Positions 25,734 to 34,163 are shown, numbered from the stretch's first letter. The stretch: 64,000 nt of DNA from Gammaproteobacteria bacterium (GCA_003134045.1 PLAH01000039.1:41538-105537); one strand, 5' to 3'. Made by a program: numbers and translations. Notes: generated by a model not told the origin, from the letters alone.

Positions 25734-27350
25734 TTACACCGTGCCGAAGGAGCCGTCGCTTACCGCATCGTCGACGCTCTGGTAATCGAGCCCGGCCCGC
25801 GCCAGTTGCTTGAAATCGGCGCGCTGCAACGCGTCCCGGCTGGCCTCCTTCAACCGCGCGACCCGCAATTCGATGCCGCGCGCGCCCAGCCAATTCGCGA
25901 ACTCGCCGATGCTCTCCAGTGCCGTACCGTCGAGGTCAGGCGATTCCTCGAGGCTCAGCACGACGCGCCGCAGCTGCGCCTGCTTTAGGACGAAGTCCCG
26001 CGCCAGAACCAGCAGCGGCTCGGCGTTGGCGAAAAACAGCGGCTCCTCCGGACGCAGCACCAGCGTTCCCGGTGCGGTCACCGCATCGGGAAAGCGGGTC
26101 ATGCTGACGAAGTCGTGGGTACCCAGCCGGCCCAGGACCGACAGACGCGGGCTCGACAGCGAACGCAGCAGCATGGCGAGACTGAATGCGATCGAGGCCA
26201 ACAGGCCATCGATCATGCCGAATGCCACCACGGCCGCGACCGCGGTCGTGGTGACGAGGCGATCGCGTTGCCAGCGAAAGTAGGGACGGAATACGGACGC
26301 GCGCAAGGACTTGCTGACGGCATGGATGACGATGGCAGCCAGAATGGGATCGGGAATGCGCTCGATCCAGCGCCGGAACAGGAACACCAGCGCCAAGACG
26401 GTGGCGGCCGCGTACAAGCCGGCAATCCGCGACTGCGCACCGGCCGCCTCGTTGGCCGATGTACCCGAATAGCCCGCGCCCACCGGCGTGCCATGAAAAG
26501 CCCCCGATACCAGGTTCGCGACCCCGAGCGCGACCAGATCGCGATTCGGCCACACGCGGTCGTCGTACTTCAGGGCATAGGCGCGGATCGAACCGTAGGA
26601 TTCGGCGTAGACGATGAACATGAGCGCGAGGGCGTACTCCACCAGTGGCAGCCATTGACCATGCGACGGCAGAGCCAACGACGGAACCTCGAGCGTCAGT
26701 TGAATGGGCCCCGTCAGCAACACGCCGTGCGCCGCGAGCCAGGGCGCCGCCGCGATTCCGGCCACGATCACGATCATGACCCCCGGGACATAGCGCACCC
26801 GCTCGAGCGCGAACAGGCCCGCCAACGCGCCCACGCCGACGGCAAGGCTCATGGGTTCCCAGACGGTCGCCTTGCGCAGGATTTCGATCGACAGGGGCAG
26901 GAAATCGGCGCTGATCGCATGGATTCCCGCGATATGCGGCCACTGTTTGACGACGATCACCAGCGCCAGCCCAAACGAGAAGCCGCGCAGCACCGGCCGT
27001 GCGATGAGATTCGACATGGCGCCGAGACGCGCGCTCCCCGCGAGCAGGAACGCGATGCCCGTCGCGCAGACCAACAGGGAAGCCAATGCCACTCGCGGGG
27101 CGGCGCCGCCCGCGCTCAGCGCCAAAGTGGATGCCGCAAGCACGGCCGCGGAGGATGACGTGGCCGAAACGACCGCATGCCGGCTGCGGCCGATGAGCGC
27201 ATAAGCCAGCAACCCCGCGAACAGTCCGATCACGCCCGCCTGCGGCGGCAAGCCGGCCAAGCCGGAATACGCCACCGCCTCGGGCAGCAGCAAGCCCGCC
27301 ACTGAAACACCGGCAAGCGCATCGGCCAGACGTATTCCGGGCTGGCTCAT
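25734..27350 (-). CDS. SulP family anion transporter with STAS domain
   Basis: 538 residues. Ten or more hydrophobic helices with the SulP signatures near the N-terminus (LLLPEAVAYSGLAGLPPQAG), SATSSSAAVLAAS and GAFHGTPVGAGYSGTSANEAAGA. A C-terminal STAS domain (about residues 430-525) has LVLRPEEPLFFANAEPLL and SLEESPDLDGTALESI. It is a sulfate or bicarbonate transporter candidate; the substrate is not determinable. It starts 3 bases after the ParB-like gene, so the two form a transcription unit. Confidence 0.88.
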   Translation of the reverse strand: MSQPGIRLADALAGVSVAGLLLPEAVAYSGLAGLPPQAGVIGLFAGLLAYALIGRSRHAVVSATSSSAAVLAASTLALSAGGAAPRVALASLLVCATGIAFLLAGSARLGAMSNLIARPVLRGFSFGLALVIVVKQWPHIAGIHAISADFLPLSIEILRKATVWEPMSLAVGVGALAGLFALERVRYVPGVMIVIVAGIAAAPWLAAHGVLLTGPIQLTLEVPSLALPSHGQWLPLVEYALALMFIVYAESYGSIRAYALKYDDRVWPNRDLVALGVANLVSGAFHGTPVGAGYSGTSANEAAGAQSRIAGLYAAATVLALVFLFRRWIERIPDPILAAIVIHAVSKSLRASVFRPYFRWQRDRLVTTTAVAAVVAFGMIDGLLASIAFSLAMLLRSLSSPRLSVLGRLGTHDFVSMTRFPDAVTAPGTLVLRPEEPLFFANAEPLLVLARDFVLKQAQLRRVVLSLEESPDLDGTALESIGEFANWLGARGIELRVARLKEASRDALQRADFKQLARAGLDYQSVDDAVSDGSFGTV

Positions 27351-27353
27351 GCG

Positions 27354-27971
27354 CTAGGCGATGGGGCCGCACCAACCCGGCAGGTAATCCGCCTCACCGC
27401 TCTTCGCCAGTTTCAGCGCCTTGACCAGCGCATCCGGAAAATCGTCGTCGAGATTCCTGCGTTTGATCCGGCGACGCAGAAAATCCGCCCACAGAAACTC
27501 GCTGAACGGCGTGGTGTCCTTGGCGAAACCGCCGCTTTGACGCAACTCGCCGGCCAGACTGCGATACGGATCGTCCGCCAGTGCCGAGATCTTCGTCGGC
27601 AGATCGGCGTAGCCACGCCGCCGACCGCGTTTGTCGAAAGGATGCAGCCAGCCTCGATTGTCGAGATACACCCAGAACGCCTCCCGCGGCAGTCGGCGCA
27701 GGTCGGCGACCACGGTCGTGGCTATTTGCTTGACCCCTTCCTGATGCAGCGCCAACGCCAGATGGTGATGATCGATGACGTAGTATTCATCGCCCGGCCC
27801 CCACACCACCGGGATGAGGTGCGTGCCGAGAAAATCGGCCTTCTTGCTGGCCGGATGATCGCGCCAACTCTTGCGCTTGGCTTTCACCTCGCGCATGCCC
27901 ACCGTCATCTGCGTCGGCCGCAATGCGGTAATCGATACGGGATGGATCCGCGGTTCTCTGGGAAAGGTCAT
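27354..27971 (-). CDS. ParB-like/Srx-fold protein (ParBc_2 type)
   Basis: 205 residues from ATG 27971 with GGAG upstream. Segments SITALRPTQMTVGMREVK, the central YYVIDHHHLALAL and AFWVYLDNRGWLHPFD match the putative ParB-like nuclease group, which has the ParB N-terminal fold but no helix-turn-helix. The DHHH motif may bind metal or nucleotide. Its function is unknown. Tight coupling with a SulP transporter is curious. Classical chromosome segregation is unlikely. Confidence 0.8.
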   Translation of the reverse strand: MTFPREPRIHPVSITALRPTQMTVGMREVKAKRKSWRDHPASKKADFLGTHLIPVVWGPGDEYYVIDHHHLALALHQEGVKQIATTVVADLRRLPREAFWVYLDNRGWLHPFDKRGRRRGYADLPTKISALADDPYRSLAGELRQSGGFAKDTTPFSEFLWADFLRRRIKRRNLDDDFPDALVKALKLAKSGEADYLPGWCGPIA

Positions 27972-28333
27972 GGTGCCGGCTCCGATGTGTGTAGGCGCAC
28001 CCGCGGATTGTCAGAACGACGGGATGGACGGATAGTAAAACCGGATTTCTGGGATCTGTCACCAAATCGCACTGTTCGATGCGAGCACGGCGGGTCATCC
28101 TACGACCATCATCATCCCCCGGCACCAGCCAGCACCTTCCGTGCCCAGGTGGTGCCGAGACGAGGGCGTGGTTCGATGCACACCCCGAGGAGGCTCAAGG
28201 GAGCGTGGAGCTCTTCGCGCCGCAGGCGACCGCGAAGTGATCGAGTACGGCAACGCATCGTCCAAAGTTAGACGACGATGGACCATGGCCGCCCCCGCTG
28301 GGCGGCCGGCTCGTCAATCCGACCCGTGTGCCC
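27972..28333. other. 362-bp intergenic stretch without a supported gene
   Basis: The region lies between the ParB-like gene and the double-domain barrel gene, both on the minus strand. Short open frames exist on both strands but lack ribosome sites and recognisable protein sequence. No tRNA, repeat or clear promoter is seen. Confidence 0.6.
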
Positions 28334-28891
28334 TCAGGCCTTCCAGAAATGCCTTTCGGGGGGACCCACTACACCGGCATTCTTGGCCATATGTGCGGCC
28401 AAGGCGGGCGAATCGAAGAGCGCCGTCGCACGGGCAACATCACTAACCGCCCACAGGATCAGCAGGTTGTTCGGATCATCGTCCAGCTGGAGCACCGCGA
28501 GGTCTGTCAGGCCTGCGCCCTTCCGGTCCGCTGCATCCATAGCATAAGCCTTGAGAGCGGTCTCATAGTCGCGAACAGTCAGCGTCATTGTGGCGGAAAT
28601 GGGGGCGGACACGCGATTGTATTTGCCGTGTCGAAACCTCACCTTTGGACTTCCAACAATACCCGCCGTTTTCATAGCGGCAGCGAGATCCGGTGACGTG
28701 GCAAATGCCTTGGCGCGGCCGACATCGTCTACCCCAAACATGAGTGCCACCAGATTGGCATTGTCGTGTTCGCGCAAAACATGGAATTCAGTGAGGCCGG
28801 CGGCTGCGCGCTTCGGCGCATCCGCGTCATATGCCTTTTTCCAGGTCGGGTAATCCTTGCATTCATGAACGATCGTCAGATAGTTCGCCAT
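28334..28891 (-). CDS. Tandem dimeric-barrel domain protein
   Basis: 185 residues with GGAGAAC before ATG 28891. Two halves of about 90 residues repeat each other: LTIVHECKDYPTWKKAYDAD and LTVRDYETALKAYAMDA, then AKAFATSPDLAAAMKTAGIV and ATALFDSPALAAHMAKNAGVV, each ending near GSPKVRF or GPPERHFW. This fits two ferredoxin-like ABM/cyclase-type domains forming a barrel within one chain. No catalytic residues are identifiable. Function unknown; possibly heme-, polyketide- or reactive-small-molecule-related as in other such barrels. Confidence 0.75.
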   Translation of the reverse strand: MANYLTIVHECKDYPTWKKAYDADAPKRAAAGLTEFHVLREHDNANLVALMFGVDDVGRAKAFATSPDLAAAMKTAGIVGSPKVRFRHGKYNRVSAPISATMTLTVRDYETALKAYAMDAADRKGAGLTDLAVLQLDDDPNNLLILWAVSDVARATALFDSPALAAHMAKNAGVVGPPERHFWKA

Positions 28892-29198
28892 TTTGTTCTC
28901 CGGCTTTTAGTTAGTGCGAGAGGGCCCGACCGCAGGGTAGATGAAATATTCAACCAGCGCATCAAAAGCCCTGAAAGAGACCTAGAGTCGGCTTCTAGCT
29001 CCGCCGCAATTGGCGGCCTTTCGCTGGAAGCTTGGCATTGGGCCGAGCATCGCCTTCCATGAAGTGCCGCCCTCCTGACATGCATGCACGGACGGGTCAT
29101 TGCTTAGTACACCTTGATTGACTTGTCGAGCGCCGCGCTGGTGCAGACGCCGAACGGCTTGGGTTGCCCCGCTCGTCCGACTACTGCAATACTGCCCC
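28892..29198. other. 307-bp gap containing repeat copy 1
   Basis: Between divergent genes. It holds the first 29-bp repeat at 28906-28934 immediately upstream of the barrel gene. The rest shows no supported coding frame; a TTGATTGACTTGTCG stretch near 29112 could hold a promoter element for the lipoprotein gene. Confidence 0.5.
28906..28934 (+). repeat. 29-bp direct repeat, copy 1
   Basis: Begins TTTAGTTAGTG and ends GGGCCCGACCGCA. It matches copy 2 at 30232-30260 in 27 of 29 positions in the same orientation. The pair brackets about 1.3 kb carrying one lipoprotein gene. Confidence 0.75.
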
Positions 29199-30149
29199 AT
29201 GAGCAGGTCGCCCAACGCCCGCTTACAGGTCAAAGTAAAGTGGCTCGCCGCTGCGGTCGTACTATTGTGCATCGCGGCCTGCGGCAGATCCAAGCTCGTC
29301 TCGAACGCCCCGTGCGACAATTCGCTGACGCGCGAGATTCCCGCACGTCCCAACGGGGCGCCGGACGGAAAGCAATTCGGCAGGCAGATAGAAGGCTTGA
29401 GCGATGACGAGCGCGAGCTGCTCATTCGAGGTGAGCTCCTGACCGGGAATATTCCAGACTTCTTGCGCCGCTTCGTGCCAGTCCGATTCAGCGCGGCGCA
29501 GCCTGATGGGCACGTGGCTCAGATCGTTGTGTGCGCCGCGCCTGATTACCTGGCGATCGGTTCCGATCGCGACTTTCTGCTGATGCCAATGCGTCTGGAA
29601 ACCGCGCTGGCGATGGCCGTTCGATTCGACTTGACGCTTCCGACGCCTAAAATGGTCGATGGCATCTACGCGCAAGCTGCCGTGCACTTGGCGCCACGAC
29701 CGCTGCCGGCGGGCGACGCGATGCGCTCGACTGAATATTACCGACATCACAGCGACCTCATCCGAGCTCAGCGCTTGGCTCTCGGTGCGGTACCGGGCGG
29801 CTTGACCGCCGGTGACAAAAAGGACCTGGTACTCACCAACCGTCTGTGGGGCAATCTCGATCGCGTCGCCATTTACGGCTGGCACCTCTCGGATAACTCG
29901 CCGATCCAGCCGCTCAGTACCGTGCACGACTGGCGTTATGCGGATTACAGCCATGGCGTGCGACTCATCAGCACGCGCGTATGGGTGGATGGAGTGCCTC
30001 GGTTGATATTCGACGTGCTGCAGGATCGGCAGCTGTCCGCAGCCCTGAGCCATGAAGGCGACATCCCCGATATGGTGCAGCTGATACGCGTACTCAGCGC
30101 CGACCCACACACCGCTGTTGCGACTCTAACGCCCGATAGCCAGAACTAA
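29199..30149 (+). CDS. Hypothetical lipoprotein within repeat-bounded cassette
   Basis: 316 residues from ATG 29199 (MSRSPNARLQ). The signal sequence ends with lipobox CIAAC (Cys near residue 29). The mature protein has GLSDDERELLIRGELLTGNIP, FLRRFVPVRF, VVCAAPDYLAIGSDRDFLLMPM, AVHLAPRPLPAGDAMRSTEYY and GWHLSDNSPIQPLSTVHDWRY. The TVHDWRYADYSHGVRL region looks like a conserved functional site. I do not recognise the family. It lies alone between two 29-bp repeats, suggesting acquisition as a unit. Confidence 0.75.
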   Translation: MSRSPNARLQVKVKWLAAAVVLLCIAACGRSKLVSNAPCDNSLTREIPARPNGAPDGKQFGRQIEGLSDDERELLIRGELLTGNIPDFLRRFVPVRFSAAQPDGHVAQIVVCAAPDYLAIGSDRDFLLMPMRLETALAMAVRFDLTLPTPKMVDGIYAQAAVHLAPRPLPAGDAMRSTEYYRHHSDLIRAQRLALGAVPGGLTAGDKKDLVLTNRLWGNLDRVAIYGWHLSDNSPIQPLSTVHDWRYADYSHGVRLISTRVWVDGVPRLIFDVLQDRQLSAALSHEGDIPDMVQLIRVLSADPHTAVATLTPDSQN

Positions 30150-30191
30150 CTCTCGCCATAGTCGGCATAGCGAAGGACGCGCCACAGCGCT

Positions 30192-30225
30192 GCTTATGGG
30201 GTCCAAGTTGCAGCTTATGGGGTCC
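30192..30225 (+). repeat. Tandem 13-bp repeats near cassette edge
   Basis: GCTTATGGGGTCC occurs at 30192-30204 and again at 30213-30225, 21 bases apart, followed by CCCACATTTAG and then the 29-bp repeat copy 2. Such arrangements resemble mobile-element ends, but no transposase is present. Confidence 0.6.
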
Positions 30226-30231
30226 CCCACA

Positions 30232-30260
30232 TTTAGTTAGTGTGAGTGGGCCCGACCGCA
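30232..30260 (+). repeat. 29-bp direct repeat, copy 2
   Basis: Same orientation as copy 1 at 28906-28934, with 2 mismatches. It ends one base before the stop codon of nrdJb on the other strand. Confidence 0.75.
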
Positions 30261-30261
30261 A

Positions 30262-30963
30262 CTACCCGCACTTCGAATCCCCACAGTTCAAGCACGTGTT
30301 GCAGCCGTCCATCATTACCACCGCGGCCGTGCTGCACTTGGCGCACAGCTGCGCGCCTTCGGGGAAATGCGATTTCGAGAACGCGTCGGTCTGTTTGGCC
30401 CGCGCTTCGAACTCGGCGCGCTTCTCTTCGACCAGCTTGCGCTGGTGTACGTCGAGTTCCGGCTTCTTCAACATGCCGATCGATTGCAGGTGGCGCTCGA
30501 TCACATAGCCCAACTCCGCGATCGTCGACGGCATGAACTTGCCGCCGGGTTGCCAGTAGCCGCCCTTGGGATCGAACACGGCCTTCAATTCGTCCACCAG
30601 GAACGTGGTATCGCCGCCCTTGCGGAACACCGCGGAGATAACCCGGGTGAGAGCCACGATCCACTGAAAATGATCGAGGTTCTTCGAATTGATGAACACT
30701 TCGAACGGCCGCCGCTGTTCGTGCGGCGTGCCCTCGTTCAGCACGATGTCGTTGATGGTGACGTACATGGCATGATCCGAGACCGGCGTCTTGATCTTGT
30801 ACGTGGAGCCGATCAGCACTTCCGGCCGTTCGAGCTTCTCGTGCATCCAGATGACATTGTCCTGGGCCTTGAGCGGTTCCTTGGGGGCGGCCGGCGCCTC
30901 CTTCGCCTCGGGCTTGAGCACGCGGTATTTAGCGATCTTCTTGTCGATTTTGATGTGCGCCAT
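30262..30963 (-). CDS. nrdJb: Ribonucleotide reductase class II, NrdJb subunit
   Basis: 233 residues, MAHIKIDKKIAKYRVLKP. The central part corresponds to the C-terminal part of unsplit class II reductases (RPEVLIGSTYKIKTPVSDHAMYVTI, split as shorter blocks; GGDTTFLVDELKAVF). The end is a zinc-ribbon-like Cys cluster: QLCAKCSTAAVVMMDGCNTC and LNCGDSKCG, which carries the reducing cysteines. Pseudomonas aeruginosa also splits NrdJ into NrdJa and NrdJb. It starts 2 bases after nrdJa, so both are co-translated. Confidence 0.92.
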   Translation of the reverse strand: MAHIKIDKKIAKYRVLKPEAKEAPAAPKEPLKAQDNVIWMHEKLERPEVLIGSTYKIKTPVSDHAMYVTINDIVLNEGTPHEQRRPFEVFINSKNLDHFQWIVALTRVISAVFRKGGDTTFLVDELKAVFDPKGGYWQPGGKFMPSTIAELGYVIERHLQSIGMLKKPELDVHQRKLVEEKRAEFEARAKQTDAFSKSHFPEGAQLCAKCSTAAVVMMDGCNTCLNCGDSKCG

Positions 30964-30965
30964 GA

Positions 30966-33113
30966 TCAGAACTTCCCGTAATAGCCTTCTTTGAGAGCGT
31001 CGAAGAGATTTGCGGCGGTGTGCATTTCGCCGTCGTATTCGATCTCCTGATCGCCCCTCGCCTCCACTTCGGTGCCATCCTCGAGCGTGAACACGTAGGT
31101 GGTGTTCTTGAGGTCATCCTCTTTGACGAGCACGCCCTGGAACGCCTCCGGGTTGAAGCGGAACGTGGTGCAGCCCTTCAACCCCTGGTCGAAGGCGTAC
31201 ATGTAGATATCCTTGAAGTCCTCGTACTTGTAATCGGTGGGCACGTTCGCCGTTTTCGAAATGGACGAATCCACCCAGCGCTGCGCCGCCGCCTGGATAT
31301 CGACGTGTTCCTTCGGACCGATGTCGTCGGCGGAGATGAAATAGTCGGGCAGCTTCTCGGCCGCCACCTGCGAATTCGGCATGGCGCGCGGATTGACCAG
31401 TTCGCGATAGGCCAGCAGCTCGAAGGAAAACACGTCGATTTTCTCTTTCGACTTCTTGCCCTCGCGGATCACGTTGCGAAAGTAATGGTGCGCGAACGAG
31501 GGCTCGATGCCGTTCGACGCATTGTTCGCGAGCGACAGGGAAATCGTGCCGGTGGGCGCGATCGAGGTGTGATGCGTGAAACGCGCGCCCACTTCGGCAA
31601 GCTCGTCGACCAGCTCCGGCGAGGCTTCGGCGATGCGCTGCATGTAGCGGCTATAGCGCGCGTGCAGCACGCGCCCTGCGACCTTGGCCCCCACGCGCCA
31701 ACCGTCCTTGACCATTTCCGGACGCTTGCGCAGCATCTCGCGGGTCACCGTGAACTCCTCGTTCATGATGGGCGCGGGACCTTTTTCCTTCGCAAGGTCG
31801 AGGCCCGCCTCCCAGCCGGCGACCGCCATCTCGCGCGAGACATTCTGCGAGAACGCCACCGATTTCTTGGAACCGTATTTCATGCAGAGCATGGTGATCG
31901 CGGAACCCAGTCCCAAAAATCCCATGCCATGGCGCCGCTTGCGGATGATTTCATCGCGCTGCTGCGGCAGCGGCAAGCCGTTGATCTCGACCACGTTGTC
32001 GAGCATGCGGGTGAACACCTTGACCACTTTTCGATAGGTCTCCCAATCGAAGCGCGCGTCCTCGGTGAACGGATCGACCACGAATTTGGTGAGATTCACC
32101 GAACCCAACAGGCAAGACCCATACGGCGGCAACGGTTGTTCGCCGCAAGGATTGGTGGCGCGGATGTTCTCCGTCCACCAGTTGTTGTTCATCTCGTTGA
32201 CTTTATCGATGAGGATGAAGCCCGGCTCGGCGAAGTCGTAGGTCGAGGACATGATGACATCCCACACGCGGCGCGCCGGCAGGATCTTGTAGATTTTGCA
32301 GGCGACCAAGCCTTCCTCGTTCGCCACGTAACCTTCGGTGTGCGGCCATTCGCGCCACACGAACAGGGCCTCGTTGTCCAAATCCGGTTTTTCCGCCTCG
32401 AATTCCTGGAGGCCGAGCGGGAACGCCAGCTTCCAGTCGCCGTCGCTCTTGACCGCCTTCATGAATTCGTCGGTGATGAGCAACGACAAATTGAACTGGC
32501 GCAGGCGCCCGTTCTCGCGCTTCGAGCGGATGAATTCCAGGACATCGGGATGCCCGATGTCGAAAGTGCCCATCTGTGCGCCGCGGCGGCCGCCGGCGGA
32601 GGACACGGTGAAACACATCTTGTCGTAGATATCCATGAACGACAAAGGGCCGGACGTGTAGGCGCCGGCGCCCGATACGTACGCGCCTCGAGGGCGCAGC
32701 GTCGAGAACTCGTAACCGATGCCGCAACCGGCCTTGAGCGTGAGGCCCGCCTCATGCACCTTGTTCAAGATGTCGTCCATCGAATCGCGGATCGTGCCCG
32801 ACACGGTGCAATTGATGGTCGAGGTCGCCGGCTTGTGTTGCAACGCCCCGGCATTGGACGTCACCCGGCCGGCGGGAATCGCACCATGGCGCAGTGCCCA
32901 CAGGAACGATTCGTACCACTGTTCGCGCAGATCTTCCGTCTCCACGTCGGCGAGCGCACGGGCGACGCGCTTATAGGTGTCGTCCATCGATTTGTCGATG
33001 GGCGAACCGTCTTTCGCAGTGAGCCGGTATTTCTTGTCCCAGATGTCGAATGACGCTTCTTGGAACGTGATACCGGCGACGTCGTTGGAGTGTATTTTGA
33101 CCACCGTATTCAT
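30966..33113 (-). CDS. nrdJa: Ribonucleotide reductase class II, NrdJa subunit
   Basis: 715 residues from ATG 33113 (MNTVVKIHSNDV). Catalytic features: TINCTVSGTIRDSMDDI (substrate-site Cys), LKAGCGIGYEFSTLRPRGA, TNPCGEQPLPPYGSCLLGSVNL (radical-site region), APTGTISLS and FDQGLKGCTTFRFNP. The enzyme uses adenosylcobalamin to generate the thiyl radical and makes deoxyribonucleotides independently of oxygen. Candidate NrdR boxes and a promoter lie upstream in the 495-bp region shared with hsp20. No cobalamin riboswitch was recognised in the leader. Confidence 0.94.
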   Translation of the reverse strand: MNTVVKIHSNDVAGITFQEASFDIWDKKYRLTAKDGSPIDKSMDDTYKRVARALADVETEDLREQWYESFLWALRHGAIPAGRVTSNAGALQHKPATSTINCTVSGTIRDSMDDILNKVHEAGLTLKAGCGIGYEFSTLRPRGAYVSGAGAYTSGPLSFMDIYDKMCFTVSSAGGRRGAQMGTFDIGHPDVLEFIRSKRENGRLRQFNLSLLITDEFMKAVKSDGDWKLAFPLGLQEFEAEKPDLDNEALFVWREWPHTEGYVANEEGLVACKIYKILPARRVWDVIMSSTYDFAEPGFILIDKVNEMNNNWWTENIRATNPCGEQPLPPYGSCLLGSVNLTKFVVDPFTEDARFDWETYRKVVKVFTRMLDNVVEINGLPLPQQRDEIIRKRRHGMGFLGLGSAITMLCMKYGSKKSVAFSQNVSREMAVAGWEAGLDLAKEKGPAPIMNEEFTVTREMLRKRPEMVKDGWRVGAKVAGRVLHARYSRYMQRIAEASPELVDELAEVGARFTHHTSIAPTGTISLSLANNASNGIEPSFAHHYFRNVIREGKKSKEKIDVFSFELLAYRELVNPRAMPNSQVAAEKLPDYFISADDIGPKEHVDIQAAAQRWVDSSISKTANVPTDYKYEDFKDIYMYAFDQGLKGCTTFRFNPEAFQGVLVKEDDLKNTTYVFTLEDGTEVEARGDQEIEYDGEMHTAANLFDALKEGYYGKF

Positions 33114-33236
33114 GGGTATTGAAAATGCTCCCTTATAATTATCGCGCAAACCGTTAAGGCGAAAAGGCGGTGGTCCCGATGAATCATCGACGGCAAAAAC
33201 GTGCATGGCGTTAGGGGACTATCGCGAACTTGGGAA

Positions 33237-33252
33237 CCACAACATATTGTGT
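33237..33252. promoter_or_regulatory. Candidate NrdR box 1
   Basis: On the minus strand the site reads ACACAATATGTTGTGG, close to the NrdR palindrome ACACWATATATWGTGT. It sits just downstream of the proposed nrdJ start of transcription, a repressor-like position. Confidence 0.5.
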
Positions 33253-33263
33253 TCCGGAGGGGG

Positions 33264-33292
33264 AGGTTAAGACTGCCCGCCGCCGCCGTCAA
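33264..33292 (-). promoter_or_regulatory. Candidate nrdJ promoter
   Basis: Minus strand TTGACG (33292-33287) and TAACCT (33269-33264) separated by 17 bases. Transcription would start near 33257, giving a leader of about 140 bases. A closer AT-rich alternative (GATAAT near 33137) cannot be excluded. Confidence 0.4.
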
Positions 33293-33412
33293 GGTATTTT
33301 TGCACAAATTGTGTGTCAAAAAAATATATAATTTTCAATTTCTTATAATGATCTTCCGAGAAATCGCATGATTATTAATTACGCCCGCGCGGTCAAGCAG
33401 GAATAGCCCCAA

Positions 33413-33428
33413 TCGCAACATCTTGTGT
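33413..33428. promoter_or_regulatory. Candidate NrdR box 2 with adjoining hairpin
   Basis: Minus strand ACACAAGATGTTGCGA resembles box 1 and lies 176 bases from it, much farther than the usual helical spacing of paired NrdR sites. It overlaps the inverted repeat CTTGTG-TTTC-CACAAG at 33422-33437. A weak call. Confidence 0.35.
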
Positions 33429-33453
33429 TTCCACAAGTTATTAACAATATGTT

Positions 33454-33483
33454 CCCTTGACATTTCTTGACGCGTCCCCAAGG
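33454..33483 (+). promoter_or_regulatory. RpoH (sigma-32) type heat-shock promoter of hsp20
   Basis: CCCTTGACA at 33454-33462, a 13-base spacer, then CCCCAAGG at 33476-33483, fitting the sigma-32 pattern CTTGAAA-N13/14-CCCCAT. It lies 126 bases before the Hsp20 start codon and is the only such site seen in the window. Confidence 0.6.
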
Positions 33484-33608
33484 GCGCTCGTCCGGCATCA
33501 AAAAATAGTTGAAATCATCTGGCCCGTCCCAATTTTTGTTGGCACGCAGAGTTGTACTGCAAACGTTTCAACCGGCATTTTTTTACACTCATTTTTAAGG
33601 AGCAACGC

Positions 33609-34037
33609 ATGACCGTCGTACGTTATGAGCCATGGACCCTCGTCAATCGGCTGCAGAAAGATATCGATCGCTTGTTCGCCGCGCCGCAAACCACTGCCGC
33701 CGATTCGGGCGCGTGGCTGCCGCCCGTGGACATTCACGAAGAGGCGAACCAGTTCGTGCTGAACGTGGATCTGCCGGGTGTGGATCCCAAGGCGGTGGAG
33801 ATCACGTCGGACCATGGCGTGCTGACGATTCGCGGACGCCGCGAAGAGCTGCGCCGTGAAGCCGGCGAGACGCGCCGCATCGAGCGCATCAATGGCGAGT
33901 TCCAGCGCCGCTTCAGCTTGCCGGAATCGGCCGATGTTCAGAACATCAAGGCCAAAGCCGTCAACGGCGTGCTCGAAGTCTCAATTCCGAAGCTTGCTCA
34001 AGTGCAGCCGCACCGGATCACCGTCGAGGCGGCCTAA
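33609..34037 (+). CDS. Hsp20/IbpA family small heat-shock protein
   Basis: 142 residues with AAGGAG 6 bases before ATG 33609. The alpha-crystallin domain covers about residues 38-135: WLPPVDIHEEANQFVLNVDLPG, ILTIRGRREE-like LTIRGRREELRREAG, FQRRFSLPE and AKAVNGVLEVSIPK. It is an ATP-independent holdase of unfolding proteins. The C-terminal I-x-I anchor motif is replaced by PHRITVEAA. A sigma-32-type promoter upstream and a strong terminator downstream indicate a single-gene heat-shock unit. Confidence 0.94.
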   Translation: MTVVRYEPWTLVNRLQKDIDRLFAAPQTTAADSGAWLPPVDIHEEANQFVLNVDLPGVDPKAVEITSDHGVLTIRGRREELRREAGETRRIERINGEFQRRFSLPESADVQNIKAKAVNGVLEVSIPKLAQVQPHRITVEAA

Positions 34038-34126
34038 GAGCATCGGCCGCCCGCGCGCTTCGGTGTAAGATCGCGTCGAGAGTTGTGGACTCGGCGCGAG
34101 CGGATGGCCGAGCGGCCTTGAACTTA

Positions 34127-34163
34127 GGGGCCGGACGAAAATCTCGTCCGGCCCCTTGTCGTT
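34127..34163 (+). terminator. Terminator after hsp20
   Basis: A perfect 12-bp stem, GGGGCCGGACGA at 34127-34138 with TCGTCCGGCCCC at 34144-34155, loop AAATC, followed by TTGTCGTT. It lies 90 bases after the hsp20 stop and before the protease gene. Confidence 0.75.

Noticed and set aside
28095..28286. Minus-strand 63-codon frame in the 27972-28333 gap
   Set aside because: Arg/Pro/Ser-rich composition, no ribosome-binding site and no recognisable family.
33114..33200. Possible cobalamin riboswitch ahead of the B12-dependent reductase
   Set aside because: The leader lacks a recognisable B12 box and the required helices; only a short GC-rich segment (GGCGGTGG) caught the eye.
33422..33440. DnaA box or replication origin in the AT-rich nrdJ/hsp20 gap
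   Set aside because: Only a single imperfect TTTCCACAA-like site is present and no origin-associated genes (dnaA, dnaN, rpmH) are nearby.
34095..34130. tRNA-Ser-like fragment (GGATGGCCGAGCGG) downstream of hsp20
   Set aside because: Only the D-arm-like stretch is present; no anticodon arm, T-arm GTTCGA or acceptor pairing follows. The next bases form a terminator hairpin.
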